From positions 62,001 to 126,000 of the forward strand of contig JAIWZP010000021.1 of assembly GCA_025201375.1 (NCBI GenBank): 64,000 bases of DNA. Reading direction: 5' to 3'. The DNA comes from Gongronella butleri (lineage: Eukaryota > Mucoromycota > Mucoromycetes > Mucorales > Cunninghamellaceae). Both the position numbers and the translations under genes were made by a program. The notes under the pieces are model-generated. The model searched no databases. It saw nothing but the letters and a program-made list of their open reading frames with translations, and was not told the DNA's origin. Positions 34,618-45,613 of this stretch are shown one piece after another. Every line of letters starts with the position of its first letter. Position 1 is the stretch's first letter.

Positions 34618-35109
34618 CTACTTGGCTAGACATTTATTCACACTTGACAATTGATCTTCCAATTGCTGCTCAATGGTGCGAATGGTATTCTCCAGGCTCA
34701 TCTGCGCGTGTTCAATCTGTTTTACGCTCGATGACGTCTGACTCTCGAGGTTCTTCATATTGTCCAGTGTGACCAAATAATGCTGAATGAGCTGTCGGCA
34801 CTCCTGGCTGCAGTCCTGCTGCTCTTCGAGTTTCTGCAGCAATGCTGCAAGGTCAATAGCGCTGTTTGCCGCCGGAAGTGTCGATTCTACAAGGACACAA
34901 AGATGAAAAGTGAGAAAAAAAAAGGGAGAATAGCTGTTGGGCGTGCTTTTTTTACCTGGTGGGACGTCCAGGTCTAGCTGTTCGTCCTTCATAAACTTGT
35001 CGATATCGACGAGGGCGTCGTTGCCGTTGGAGTTTGAGATATTTTTTAGGATGGTATCATAGGAGAGAAGAGGGGGATCGTGTTGCACCTGTGTCTTGGC
35101 GGCCACCAT
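34618..35109 (-). CDS. Small coiled-coil protein of unknown function
   Basis: Two exons (35109-34956 and 34886-34618) encode 140 aa. The family is not recognised. Residues 1-60 are acidic and probably flexible (DALVDIDKFMKDEQLDLDVPP). Residues 65-138 are predicted to be nearly all helix with heptad hydrophobics (IDLAALLQKLEEQQ, LIQHYLVTLDNMKNL, LENTIRTIEQQLEDQL), i.e. a coiled coil. There is no signal or membrane segment. The small size and shape fit a subunit of a multi-protein complex such as a BLOC/BORC, kinetochore or Mediator-type assembly, but I cannot choose. The intron phase closes and both ends are defined, so the gene itself is credible. Confidence 0.7.
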   Translation of the reverse strand: MVAAKTQVQHDPPLLSYDTILKNISNSNGNDALVDIDKFMKDEQLDLDVPPGKKSTPNSYSPFFFLTFHLCVLVESTLPAANSAIDLAALLQKLEEQQDCSQECRQLIQHYLVTLDNMKNLESQTSSSVKQIEHAQMSLENTIRTIEQQLEDQLSSVNKCLAK

Positions 35110-36037
35110 TATGTTAAAAGACGGTTGAACTCAAGGAAAAGGGGCGAATTGACCCGCCCCGCAGCAATTCCAACAAAAAAAGTCAAGTGCGGCCGACCAA
35201 TTCTTCACGAATTGGCAAACTTTTGGCTTTGGCACCCTCGCGTCGCACACCTTGCCCCCCCCCCATACATGTCACATGGATGCGCAACGGCTCATTAGAA
35301 CGAGAAGAACCGTAGACAATTGATAATGAATGACGTTACATGTCTCAGAATCAATCGTGCACCCAATTACGTGCGAAAACCCGGTTTTTTCTTTTATTCG
35401 CGCTTCGTTTCAGAAATTCAGAGGAAAGGACATGGATTTGACGTGTCTTAAGCGTCGAATTGGACCGAATTGAATCAAACAATCAAAGATGTATACAGAA
35501 ACCTGGAAACATGGCAGAAATGGCTGACAAAACGTTGAAAAAGATGTGATGCAAGTATCGGGTCCCAGTGTCTCGGCCAATTTGATCCAAACGAGGGAAC
35601 CCGTTTCCATTTCACCATTTTGTGGCGATGGAAACTATTTAAGAGATAAAAACAAGAAAATCAGGCGCGCATTTTGCCTGAGCGCGTCGCGACGTACCAT
35701 CTCGATTCTCCTGGGTCGCATCCATTCACGGGACTTAATCGCACGCAAGATCAACTCGCGTGCGCTGATGGCGATCCGATTTTATATACTTTACTGTACC
35801 GTTTTTTTCCAATTTTCGCTTATTCACGCGTGAAAGGCGCGTGTTTAAGTCGTGCACCGCATGACGCACCGTGTCGCGCCGAAGAATGACGCGGCCAGCG
35901 CCTTGAAAAATACGCAATCAATGAGCAGGATTTTTTTTATTTTATAAAGTATGAGCGTGCGATGAAGGAAATGCAATCGTGTTGGATGGAAAGTGGGCTT
36001 TTTTTTCTAACAGGGAAACAGAGGGGAGGGGGATAAT
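35110..36037. other. Gene-free interval
   Basis: About 930 bp between the coiled-coil gene start and the RPA43 stop. It contains one TA-CTG-TA motif at about 35792-35798 and scattered ACGCGT words. I see no gene. Confidence 0.45.
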
Positions 36038-36932
36038 TTACAGGGAACCAGTGACGGTGAGGATGTCGTTGATCTCGGTGATGCTAAGAAAAAAAGGAAA
36101 AAGAAAAGAAAACAGATGAGCACGAGGCCAAACATACACCACTTGCTGCTCGCAGAAACTTACTCAGCGACCGTGAATTCCAGGGTGCCTTGGTCACCAC
36201 CAATGCTTGCGCCCGAGGTCTTTGTGACCCACTCGCCGTGCTGGTTTTTGTTGCGCTTTTCCTGTTCTGTTAATTCTTCTTCCTCGCTGCCCTCGGTGGC
36301 GACCCACTTGTACTCGTCCGAGATGCTGCTGCTGGGAATCGACGCGTTGAATGTGCCGTAGATCAGGAGACCAATGTGATCTTGCGATTGTAAGCTGATG
36401 CGGCCCACTGATAATAAAAAACGAAAAAGCAAAAAAGATGAGGCATTGGGCAACCTCTCACTTTTTTTTTCCTCGTAGCAATTTACCGAGCTTGGAGCCC
36501 TTTTTGGGGCGCCATACCAGCATCTTGGCATGAATGAAAAAGTGGCAATAGGGGGAATCATACATGACCTGGCCATTCTTGCTCAGCAGCTCGACGTCTG
36601 AGTGTGCGAGCACAATGCCATCCACCTCGGGCACATATCTACAGTAGCCAACAAAAAGGTGAGCAACAAGGAATTGGGGGTGGGGAGTGGCCATGGGACG
36701 CGACTTACTTCATGAGGAAGGCATTGAGGGTCTCGTTGACGCCGTCCATGATTTTTTCGCTCCACATCGGGGCAAGGTGGACATACAGCTTGACCTTTAG
36801 CTCCGTAAAGGCCGAGCCTTTGTTCTTGCCTTCCTTGACATGCACAATCTTGGACGACTTTTTGGACTTTTTGTGCTTGTGCTCCTTGTCGTCGCTGTGC
36901 TTGTGTTTCCGCTTCTTTTCGCTGTTGGCCAT
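36038..36932 (-). CDS. RPA43: RNA polymerase I subunit RPA43
   Basis: Four exons (36932-36709, 36638-36487, 36407-36164, 36083-36038) encode 221 aa. RPA43 pairs with RPA14-type subunits to form the Pol I stalk and binds the initiation factor Rrn3. The N terminus is very basic (KKRKHKHSDDKEHKHKKSKK), a probable nuclear/nucleolar signal. The Rpb7-like N-terminal domain includes KVKLYVHLAPMWSEKIMDGV and LNAFLMKYVPEVDGIVLAHSD. The OB-fold part reads MYDSPYCHFFIHAKMLVWRP, then VGRISLQSQDHIGLLIYGTFNASI, the signature of the family. An acidic EEEELTEQE insert precedes the last strands. The final exon encodes 15 residues. The intron 1 acceptor contains a TA-CTG-TA motif (36636-36642 region). Confidence 0.9.
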
Positions 36933-38886
36933 GGATGCTGTGTTTAGTGTGTGAGGTGTATGTGACGTGAGAGACGTGTACGACGCTTTGAAATGGAGTG
37001 GACGCGCAAGAAAGAGGGGGGGGAATACGGCTCAAAGAAAGAAACAAGAAAAAGAGAAAGAAAAAAATCACCAAAAATCGGAGCTCGGTGGCTTTGAACC
37101 TTTTGCAGCCGCCCTCTTTGTGCCCGCTGCCCTGTCGCTGGCGCAGCGGAGATCCATTTTAAATGCCGCTTCCTGCCTGTCGATTTTTGACGTGCATTGA
37201 ACCGGTAGTGCATCTGCTTCCTTGCAGTGATCCATGGACACTTTTGAAAGGCGAATCAAGCCATCAAGCATGTAAAAGGACCATGTTTGCTGTGAAAAAC
37301 ACCTAGACAATAGCTTAAAGAATGCATATTGTTGCTTTTGGAGAAGATAACATTGAAAATTCATATCTTAAGAGCGTAATATCCATTTATTGGGCCACGG
37401 AAGGGCCAATCGACGCGCGCAGCGCTTGCATGAATCAGCGAGACCAGAAAAAGTCAGATGCGATTGTGCTTTGAAAGAATATGTAAAGATCTCGGTCATT
37501 TAAGCAGCGTTTTGATCGAAATTCCACCATTAGCGAAATTCTCAGCACTGGGTTGGCCGATCTTTGTGACACCTTGGTAATTTGGCGCATCAGTTGTCAT
37601 CTCTTTCGACTTTCGAGTCATTTGAACAAATTTATCGAATATCATCTTTCAAAATGTCGAATTTTGCAAAACGTCAGGTGCAACTGGCTGCCCAGAAGCT
37701 GTCGCGCTCTGAAACACGCTGCGAAGTGAAATTGTGAGCTACAAATCATCAGCGTTCCGCAACTTTCATCTCTCAAATGCCATTTGGATGCGCTTCACAC
37801 AAATCGTGACGAGCGCTCAAAGTGAAAATTGAAAAAATGGGTCTCCAGATTTCCGCCAAGCTTGCACACAAGAGGCACCGTATGGAGAAACCACGAAACA
37901 ACGCCAAAAAGAGTAGGATCGACCTGCTGGTTGACGAGCAATTCGTCATTTGGGATAAAATTTTACAGGCGAATTGCACAAGAAAAATGCATCCATAGAG
38001 TCGCGCCGACGCGTCCGTTGGCAAGAGACACAACATGTGTATGGAAGTGATTAAGAACAGACGCGTGAAACTCGACGGCTGGCACGGTTTATCACGCGTC
38101 GAAAAACTTATATGGTTTTAAAACCGCGTAAAAGATGTCAAAAATGCCTTTTTTATTGATTACTGATACCCACATACGAAGCGAGCCATGCTCTTTCTCA
38201 TGGTACGCGATTCTCGGAGACACAGGCATTTTTCGCTGAGATGACCTTGTAGAGAAAATATGGAGCAAATCGCATCTTTTTGGAAAACCAGTGGGTGGAC
38301 CCCTGATTTTTATTTGCTTTTCGTCGGTGAATGACGTGCATTTACCATGTGGTTGAATGATGTGGAGATCTGCGAAACCAAATTTACCCATTCTGGATTC
38401 CTCGACTGCACCCCTTGGAAAATTCATAGTTCTTGAAAATCGTCATTGCGCAGCAACTAATGACCGTAGAGTCCTGAGGGTGGACTCATTTGAACGATAA
38501 GACTTGGAATTGTTAATTCAAAGAGCAAATGCAATCATTTTGTTATTGATTCGCTGACAAACATCCAACAATGTAACAAAAAGGCGCCAATAGTGATTAT
38601 CTTGGCAGCCAGGTAATCGGTATTCATATGAATGAGTAGGATGCGACGAAGCGAACCTTAAAGCATCCAGTATATTATACACTTGATCGTGTCATATCCA
38701 GCAAAATCGGTCAATGCGTAAAAATATGAGCAAAACACAATCACTCTAAGCTGTTTGATATTTTACATCTTCATCTTTGTCAAATTTGACCCCGCTGTCC
38801 CTCAGGAAACGCAGAAGGCACCCGTACGATATTTGATCGCCTCTCCCCTCGCGAATAAAAACAAAAAGATTGCCTTTTTTAATGAA
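36933..38886. other. Gene-free interval with repeat debris
   Basis: About 1.95 kb. Apart from the R1 fragment listed next, only AT-rich sequence and a few ACGCGT words are visible. No coding signal is seen. Confidence 0.5.
38130..38440 (-). repeat. Dispersed repeat R1, copy 3 (diverged, inverted)
   Basis: On the minus strand it opens with an FPRG coding block and continues DEKQIKIRGPPTGFPKRCD, LLHIFSTRSSQRKM and KEHGSL. Copy 2 reads DENAINPRAPSTGSPVKC, NLLRIFATRQTRQRL and KKEHGLL in the same order. Nucleotide identity is much lower than between copies 1 and 2, but the protein signal is clear. Confidence 0.65.
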
Positions 38887-39389
38887 TTAAAAGAAGCTGC
38901 TCTTGGACAGTTGCTGCTGGTTCATATACGCGAGTGAATTGAATGGCATTGGCTGCTGCTGGACGGGTTGTGGTTGCATGGCGTTCAGGGATTGTGGCTG
39001 TTGCGCGGGCATCTGGCTAAAGGGATTGAACGAGGCGGCGACTGCAGGTTGTTGCTGGACAAGCTGCATTGGCTGCATTGGCTGCTGGGGTTGGGTATGG
39101 GCTGGTTGCGCAAAAGACGTGGCTGGTGACGCATTCGCAAAGAGATTGGGCTGCGACGACGCCATCATGCGTGAATTTTGGCCAAAGGGATCCAGCGGGC
39201 TTGCCGAGGCAAAATGACCGCACATGGGCGCCGACGACGGCATGAACGTGTTCAATTGCTGCTGTTGAGGCTGCTGCATTGGCTGTTGCATGGGTTGTTG
39301 CTGCTGAATAGCCATGGGCTGAGCAAAAGGCTGTGGCTGGAGCGTGCCCATGGACATTTGCGATGGCGCAAACCCAAATGACGACGACA

Positions 39390-39426
<37 letters not shown>

Positions 39427-39441
39427 CTGTTGCTGTTGATA

Positions 39442-39481
<40 letters not shown>

Positions 39482-40825
39482 ATGAGTGAGGGCGCGAACG
39501 CGTTGTTGGCAGCGGGCATGGCCGATTGTTGCATAAAATTAACGGAATTGGCCATTGGCGCGGCATTGTTGCTCAATTGGGACTGCTGCTGTTGGATCGG
39601 GCTCGGTGTGATGGCCAATGGCGATGAGGTGGCGGCAGAGCCATGTAGATCCAACAGGAGATTCGGTTCTTTTGGCGGTGGAGGCGGCCCCGAGCTGACC
39701 GCACTAGATTTCATGTTTTTCAGGACAGTGACAGCGACATCTACGTTGCCCGCCGTGCGTTGCAGCACCTGGCGGTTCTTGTCCATATCCGTGTATCCGA
39801 GATTGCGCAATTGGACAAGCTTTTGCTCAAGTGTCAGCATGTCCTGAGACGTTTGTCGTCCATTATCCAGCCGGCTCAACACATGCACTGCTGCATCCAC
39901 GTTGCCCTGCGTCTGTCGGAGCACCGTCAGGTTCTTTTGGTCATCTGTAAAGCCCATCTGTTGCAATTTTGCACGCATCTCGCGGTAACTTTTGTCGCTC
40001 GACGTCACCATGATTGGCGCGGACGCGGCGCGTGCCGGCGGTGCTGCAATTCGAGGACGTGAGACCTGTGAAATGAAGAAAAAGGAAAAAAGAAAGGAAA
40101 AAAGGAAAAAAAAAAGAAAATTGAGTCATTGAGGCGCCGCCGAACGCGTCGTCGCGTCTCCATCGTACCTCGACATCCATATAAGCACGTTTCTCCCATT
40201 TTTCGCGGATATATTTCTCCATGCCACTGGAAATTGTAAGAAAGAAAAAAAGGTGAGTCTTGTACTCTGGTGGCACAATGGGGATGATCAGCACGGATCA
40301 TCGGCCGTCACACACACTTTTTTTTTTCGTTTGTGTCATGCACAAATCCTGCGACTTACTGGCCCTCGTCATCAGCCAATGGCAAAGGATGCTTGGATGG
40401 ATTCGGATTGACGCGATTATTCACCTTGATGTTGCCGCCGGCCTGGCGCATGGACTGGAGAAAAGGAAAAAAAGGGAAATTGAGCGATTTTCTTACTTCA
40501 GTGCCACTCCAATGGGCTCTGTACCTCGATTTGGTCCATTGTCCATTGGTCCATGGAGATGGATTTGACTCTTGAGATATGTGTGCCCATTTTGCGGTGA
40601 AAACCAGCACACCGCACGCACAGAAACACACCCAAAGAAAAGGACGCCCACCGAGGATCTACAAAAAGAGGATGAGAACCTTCAAAAAATTGAGTAAAAA
40701 CGAGACAACCCTTTACTTCTAGATTTGCAGTCGGCGCAATATTCGTTGCCAGGTACTTTTAGCAGGTCGTTGAGCAGCCGCTCATGGCGCTCTTGTGTAG
40801 CTTTTGTCTGTCGCTTCTCGGACAT
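38887..40825 (-). CDS. ArfGAP with two UBA-like domains and polyglutamine
   Basis: Five exons (40825-40717, 40658-40525, 40454-40360, 40226-40169, 40065-38887) encode 524 aa. It stimulates GTP hydrolysis on Arf GTPases, so it should act in coat-vesicle traffic at Golgi or endosomes. The zinc finger is complete: [20 protein letters not shown] then CVRCAG (CX2C-X16-CX2C), followed by the arginine-finger region [14 protein letters not shown] and [16 protein letters not shown] closes the GAP domain (about residue 130), as in Age2/SMAP proteins. Two UBA-like repeats follow: [20 protein letters not shown] and [20 protein letters not shown], each ending with GNVD(A/V)AV. The rest is low-complexity with a glutamine run of about 30 residues (about 39390-39480) and methionine/proline/glutamine repeats. 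The tandem UBA pair is unusual next to an Age2-type GAP domain and suggests ubiquitin binding. Confidence 0.9.
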
Positions 40826-41048
40826 ATTAAACAAGGACGAGAAGAAGGAGGTGAAGGGACACAGTCAAAGAAGAAAAGAAAAAAGGAGGGAGGGGGGAAA
40901 GCGCAAGATACAAGAAAAAAAAAGACACTAAAAATAGGCAAATGGGGTGACACAACTCAGGGCAATGCACTTTTTGGGCAATTGGCGGCACGTGGCCTCA
41001 AATGCATCCTGCATATGTACTATTTTTTTTTTTTTTATTTCTCAATTT

Positions 41049-42016
41049 TCAACGGCGACGCGCCATGGATCCGAGGGTCTTTTGTTCATCCTTGGTCAGC
41101 TTAAGATCAATGAACGATTGGATGCCCTGAGGGCCAATGACGCATGGCACGGATGTGCATAGCTTGAGATCCGGCTGGTATGCGCAGAGGACCATGGTGG
41201 ATGTAGAGGTAGAGACGCCGGCAAGCGCCTGGACGGTCTCTGCGATCAAGGCGCTCGGTCCAAACCACGCGTCGCCCTTTTTTTCGCGTATCAGGGTCGA
41301 TGAGAACATTTTGCTGCCTGGCCATTGCTTTTTGACATTGTCCAAGTCGCTTTGCTCCTTTTGGTCCTTGATGCCCGATGGCCAAACCACCATTGGCGCC
41401 GCACCGCTACCAATCACCCAGCATGTCACGTCATTCGACGCGTTCACCTTGTTCGCCAGCTGGTATTCGCGATACCACCGCGTAAATCGCCGCTGACACA
41501 TGCTCGTGCACCCGACACCCATGATCCGCTTGGCTCCGAGCCCCGACGACGTCCGCAGCAGACTCACAAGCTCGTCCACAGGCTCAATGGCCACCAAAAA
41601 GAGCATCTTGTCATTCATCCCAGGCGACATAGCCCCCAGGATCCCCTGCATGAATTGAAGGCTCCGTGCCACCCACTGCCCTACAAAAGAATAAAAAAAC
41701 AAGGTAGGCGCGGTTCAATTTGTGTTTTTGCTTTTTCCTCCATTACCTTTCCTCTTGCTTCTTCGTCTTGCCGAGGCGAATTGGCCGTCAGGATGGTCAG
41801 GTCACTCCGTGCCGCCTCTTTGAACGTGCCAGCGCGTACAGTTGTCGTTGTCGCACTCGACACGGCGTCTTGCAGGTCCAGCACTTGGCCTTGTAGAATC
41901 TCTGGGCTCATGTCCACGACCAGCAGCTCCTTGATGTCTTTGAGCGTCGTAAGCAGCGCATACGCCACCGTGCCACCCAATGAGCCAGCGCCAATGATCG
42001 AAATCGTCTTTATCAT
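41049..42016 (-). CDS. Lactate/malate dehydrogenase-fold protein, catalytic residues lost
   Basis: Two exons (42016-41747 and 41675-41049) encode 298 aa. The Rossmann half is normal: IIGAGSLGGTVAYALL (dinucleotide loop from Gly9), ELLVVDMSP, and the mobile-loop ANSPRQDEEARGK. The catalytic half is not. The usual NPVD is EPVD (residues 121-124), the LDSARFR helix is MCQRRFT (149-155), and the catalytic GEHGDS is replaced by IGSGAAPMVVW (178-188), so Asn, Asp and His of the active site are all missing. It is therefore probably an inactive LDH/MDH homologue, like the LDH-like domain of animal UEVLD, that might bind NAD or a partner. A frameshift is unlikely because motifs on both sides are in frame. 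It has no fused UEV domain. Confidence 0.8.
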
Positions 42017-42676
42017 GGCATGAATTGATAAAAAAAAAAAAGGGGAAAAAGTGGATGTCAAGGAGTCCCCCAGGCCAGGAGATTTTTTTTCTTTTTTTCC
42101 TTGACGTTGATGCAAGATGAATTGGTGCAACCTCTTTTTCCTTTTGGCGGAGCCAGACAATTGGATCATCGGCCAAACAAACAATGAAACCAACCTGGTC
42201 CCGGCCATTCTCCCCTCCACCTCATGACAGCCATAGATTGCTCGCAACCAGAGGATCGACAATGAGAAACAATTGAGCTTTTGTTTGCTCTTTTGTTTAT
42301 TTTTTTTTTCATGGATCATCCAAACACACGTCAACCTTTGCAGCCCAAAATAACAAAATAGTGCTTGTCACGCATTTTTTCTCTTGATTTAATTACGCGC
42401 AGTGTCCACAGTGGTCATGGCCTTTTCATTGTGCACTTATTGGCACACCACACCCCTCACCATTTTTTAATCATGGTGCCAGAAATCAATCAAAAAAAAA
42501 AGTGAAACGCCTGTTTTTGATCGCCGTGAGCCATGGGAGATCGCCGCGAGAAACAAAGCACCGACACGGTGCTGGGGTGGCAAGATAAAAAAAAAAAAGA
42601 GAGTCTTGCCTTCCAGGATCTGTGACATCTGTCTTGTTCTTCCTTTCCCGTCCTCCATTGATCTTTTTTGTTGACC
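42017..42676. other. Divergent intergenic region
   Basis: It separates the LDH-like gene (minus) from the aspartic protease (plus), with A- and T-runs and no clear TATA box. No coding signal is seen. Confidence 0.45.
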
Positions 42677-44130
42677 ATGACATTGCTATGCCTCTTTGTT
42701 GTCGTGATTGCGTGCCTTGCACCAGCTTTCTATGCCACACCGTATACGTACGTGCAATCGAGCTAGCGCGAGACGCGTGTGACAAGTGCTCAATTTCTCT
42801 CTCTCTTTTTTTTTTTACGCGTCGCTAGAATGCCACTGCATGTTCGTGAAAGCAAACCCTTGTCAACACCTCAGCGCTTGCATCGCGCATTGATAAAGTA
42901 TGGTCTAAAGTCCGATGCGGTCCTAGACGCGACTGCCACGGTGAATCTGACGAGCGCTTACGTTGATGTTGAGGTAAAACAAACAAAATCACACCCATTT
43001 TGCGCTCCAATTGACTCTTTTGTTGGAAAAAGTATATTGGCACCATTGGCATTGGCACGCCACCCACGTCGTTCAGCGTGGACTTTGACACTGGCAGCTC
43101 AGATATTTGGGTTCCTGCCATCGATTGCAACACGTGCGCGAATCACACACGATTCAATTACACAGACTCGTCCACGTTCACCATGCTCAATGGCTCGTGG
43201 TCTCTGCGCTACGGTGATGGCTCTGGTGTCCAAGGCTACACCGCGACGGACAATATCTTGATCCAGAATTCCACCGTCACCAATTTCACCATTGGTCTTG
43301 TTTTCAGCGAGTCCACAGACTTCGCGCGTGACAAGTACCTCGATGGCATCTTTGGCCTTGCCTTTCCACCGGTATGAACACTCAAAAACAAAGAGGAGAA
43401 AGAAAGAGAAAAAAAAACTGGGATATTCACGTATTTGTCTTGTTTTTGCTTAGCTTTCCTACACTGACATTCCAAACACCTTTGTGGAAACCATGTATGC
43501 ACAAGGCCAGATCCAAGAGCCGGTGCTTGGTGTGTGGTTAGGCAAAACCAGTGATGGTGGCGCGGGGGAAGTCGTAAGTAAAGCAGAATAATGCGCAAAC
43601 GCGGCTAACTGACACCCTTTTTTTTTTTTTTTTTTTTTTAGAAATTTGGCGGTGTCAACAAGGATCACTATTCTGGCGAAATCGAGTATCTTAATTTGAC
43701 GGAGAAGCGGTATTGGCAGGTCGCATTTAACGGCATTAAGATTAACAATCGCACGTTCAAGAGCACGCAGATGAGCCAGGCCATCATTGACACGGGCACC
43801 ACGCTGACAATCCTGCCACCGAACCTGTCCAAGGAATTCCACGCCAGTATTCCAGGCGCCCAGTACAGCGACGGCTATGGCTGGCGCGTGCCATGCAATA
43901 CCACTTCCACCGAGACTGTCGGCTTTTTGCTGGGCAATGCCACTTTTACCGTCAATGTCACGGACATGATTCGCGAACGCTCATCCGCAAAGGAGTCGAA
44001 TCTTTGCTACTCGGGTGTCGCCCAGGCTGATTCGCCGCTCATCATCATGGGAGACACGTTTTTAAAGAATTTCTATTCTGTCTATGATTATGGCAATGCG
44101 CGCGTCGGCCTCGCCCCGTCTGTACCTTGA
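42677..44130 (+). CDS. Secreted pepsin-like aspartic protease
   Basis: Five exons (42677-42747, 42829-42973, 43033-43371, 43454-43573, 43642-44130) encode 387 aa. It cleaves proteins outside the cell or in an acidic compartment. Residues 1 to about 20 form a signal peptide (MTLLCLFVVVIACLAPAFYA). A short propeptide follows to about residue 70. The mature enzyme has both catalytic motifs: DFDTGSSDIW with Asp91 and AIIDTGTTL with Asp275. The flap is LRYGDGSGVQGY. Several N-x-S/T sites (NYT, NLT, NST, NFT) fit a glycosylated secreted protein. A cysteine pair lies in DCNTCANH. The C terminus ends VGLAPSVP with no GPI signal. The intron after 43371 interrupts LAFPP-LSYTD. It converges on EMC3, stops 83 bp apart. 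Confidence 0.95.
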
Positions 44131-44213
44131 AAAAAAAAACCATGATCACGACACGTCTCCCCCTAACTTAAACCCAACATTTGTATAGATGCATTAAAAA
44201 AATATCTATTTAA

Positions 44214-45613
44214 TCAACGACGTTTCGTCTTTTGAGCTGCTTTGATTTTTTCCTTCATGTCCTTCTTGGATTTGGCGGCCGTGCCCGTGCTGCTGGCTAG
44301 CGGTGATGACTTTGTCGGGCTGCTGCTGGTGGTGTTGCTCGTACTGGCGGTGGTCATTGTCGGGGCCGCAGGCGACGACGTTTTGGACGCCAAAGACGGC
44401 GCGGCAATCTTGCCATACTTGCGCAGCAAGCGTTCCTCGATATCATCCAAGTCCCAGATGTGCGGTGTGATCAAGACATTCTCCTTTTCGGCCATGAACA
44501 GCTTTTTAAAGTCCTGTTGCTGGCCAGGCATTTGGCCAGGCATCCCCATCCCCGGCATCATGCCAGGCATGTTCCCCATGGCCGCCATATCCACGCCCGC
44601 CGCTAATTTAAAAAGAGAAAATAACGTGAGTTACGCGTGCAAAAGCATGTCCAGTGGGCTGCGCATTACCATTATTGTCGCCAAGAATCAGCGAAAACAC
44701 GCTGCCCAGACCAAAAAGATTCAAAAAGTACCAAGAAAGAGACGAAACCCACGTCACATCCATGTCACGCGTGTCAATGCCGCTCTGAAGCATCGCCTTG
44801 AAACGTGGCGTCAATGGGAACGGCAACTTGACTAAATGACAGGAAGAAAAAGAAAAAAAACGGGTGAGATGCGCGATGACGACGCGTTTCAAGCTTGAAA
44901 AAAAAAAATAAGAGGCTCAAACCACATACTGACGATAAAGCCCTGGAAGAAAAAATTGATCCAGCCCATGATGACCATCTGAGGGACCATGTTCACCAAT
45001 TGTTTCTTCATGCCTTCCATCATTCCTTCCATCATTTCAGGGTCGGTCATTGGGTTGGGCGCTCCTGTGATGGACGCGGGGTCCTTTGCCTCGGGATTCT
45101 TGAGATACGTGCCCTCGTCGTACGCCTTGCTCAGGTATTCTTTGCGGGTGTTGAACGCGTAATGGGGAATATGATTGCCAAATGTGCGCAGCCGCATGCC
45201 ACGAAGCAATGCCTTGCTAAAAAAGATAAGCGGATGAGCAATTGCACACACACGAACAATGTGCGCATGCGCGCGCCAATTCTTTCACCTACGACTCGCG
45301 GATTGACTTGAGCTGAGGCTTCTTGGGCGCGCCCGTCAGCAGCATTGTAATACGGTGGCGAAGCACACCCACAAGCACCATCACCAGCATGATTGGCAGC
45401 AGCACCCAGTCGCGAATAGCTAAGAACAAGAGCGCATCGGGTTAGCATGTCTCGTGTCAGGCCCACAAAACGTGGCCATGGGCCCCATTCGCGGCATGTC
45501 TTACCTGGATCCAAATACATCTGTTGTCTATCCCGATAAAATAAAAAGAACAATGGTGAGCTACACCCTGCTCGCGTCCTTGAGCCTCTTTCATTCACTC
45601 ACGAGTCCGTCAT
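44214..45613 (-). CDS. EMC3: ER membrane protein complex subunit 3
   Basis: Six exons: 45613-45603 (11 nt of coding), 45527-45505, 45419-45293, 45216-44930, 44831-44670, 44602-44214; 332 aa. EMC3 is the Oxa1/YidC-related core of the EMC insertase, which places weakly hydrophobic transmembrane helices in the [22 protein letters not shown] opens the protein, followed by the first membrane helix ([15 protein letters not shown]). The [15 protein letters not shown] segment and the methionine-rich [20 protein letters not shown] cytosolic part precede helix 2 ([17 protein letters not shown]). Then [13 protein letters not shown] and [19 protein letters not shown] (helix 3). The C-terminal tail has [12 protein letters not shown] and a serine/threonine/alanine linker before a basic end. 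Exon 4 uses the GTATGT donor; an upstream GTCAGT would break the frame. Confidence 0.93.
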
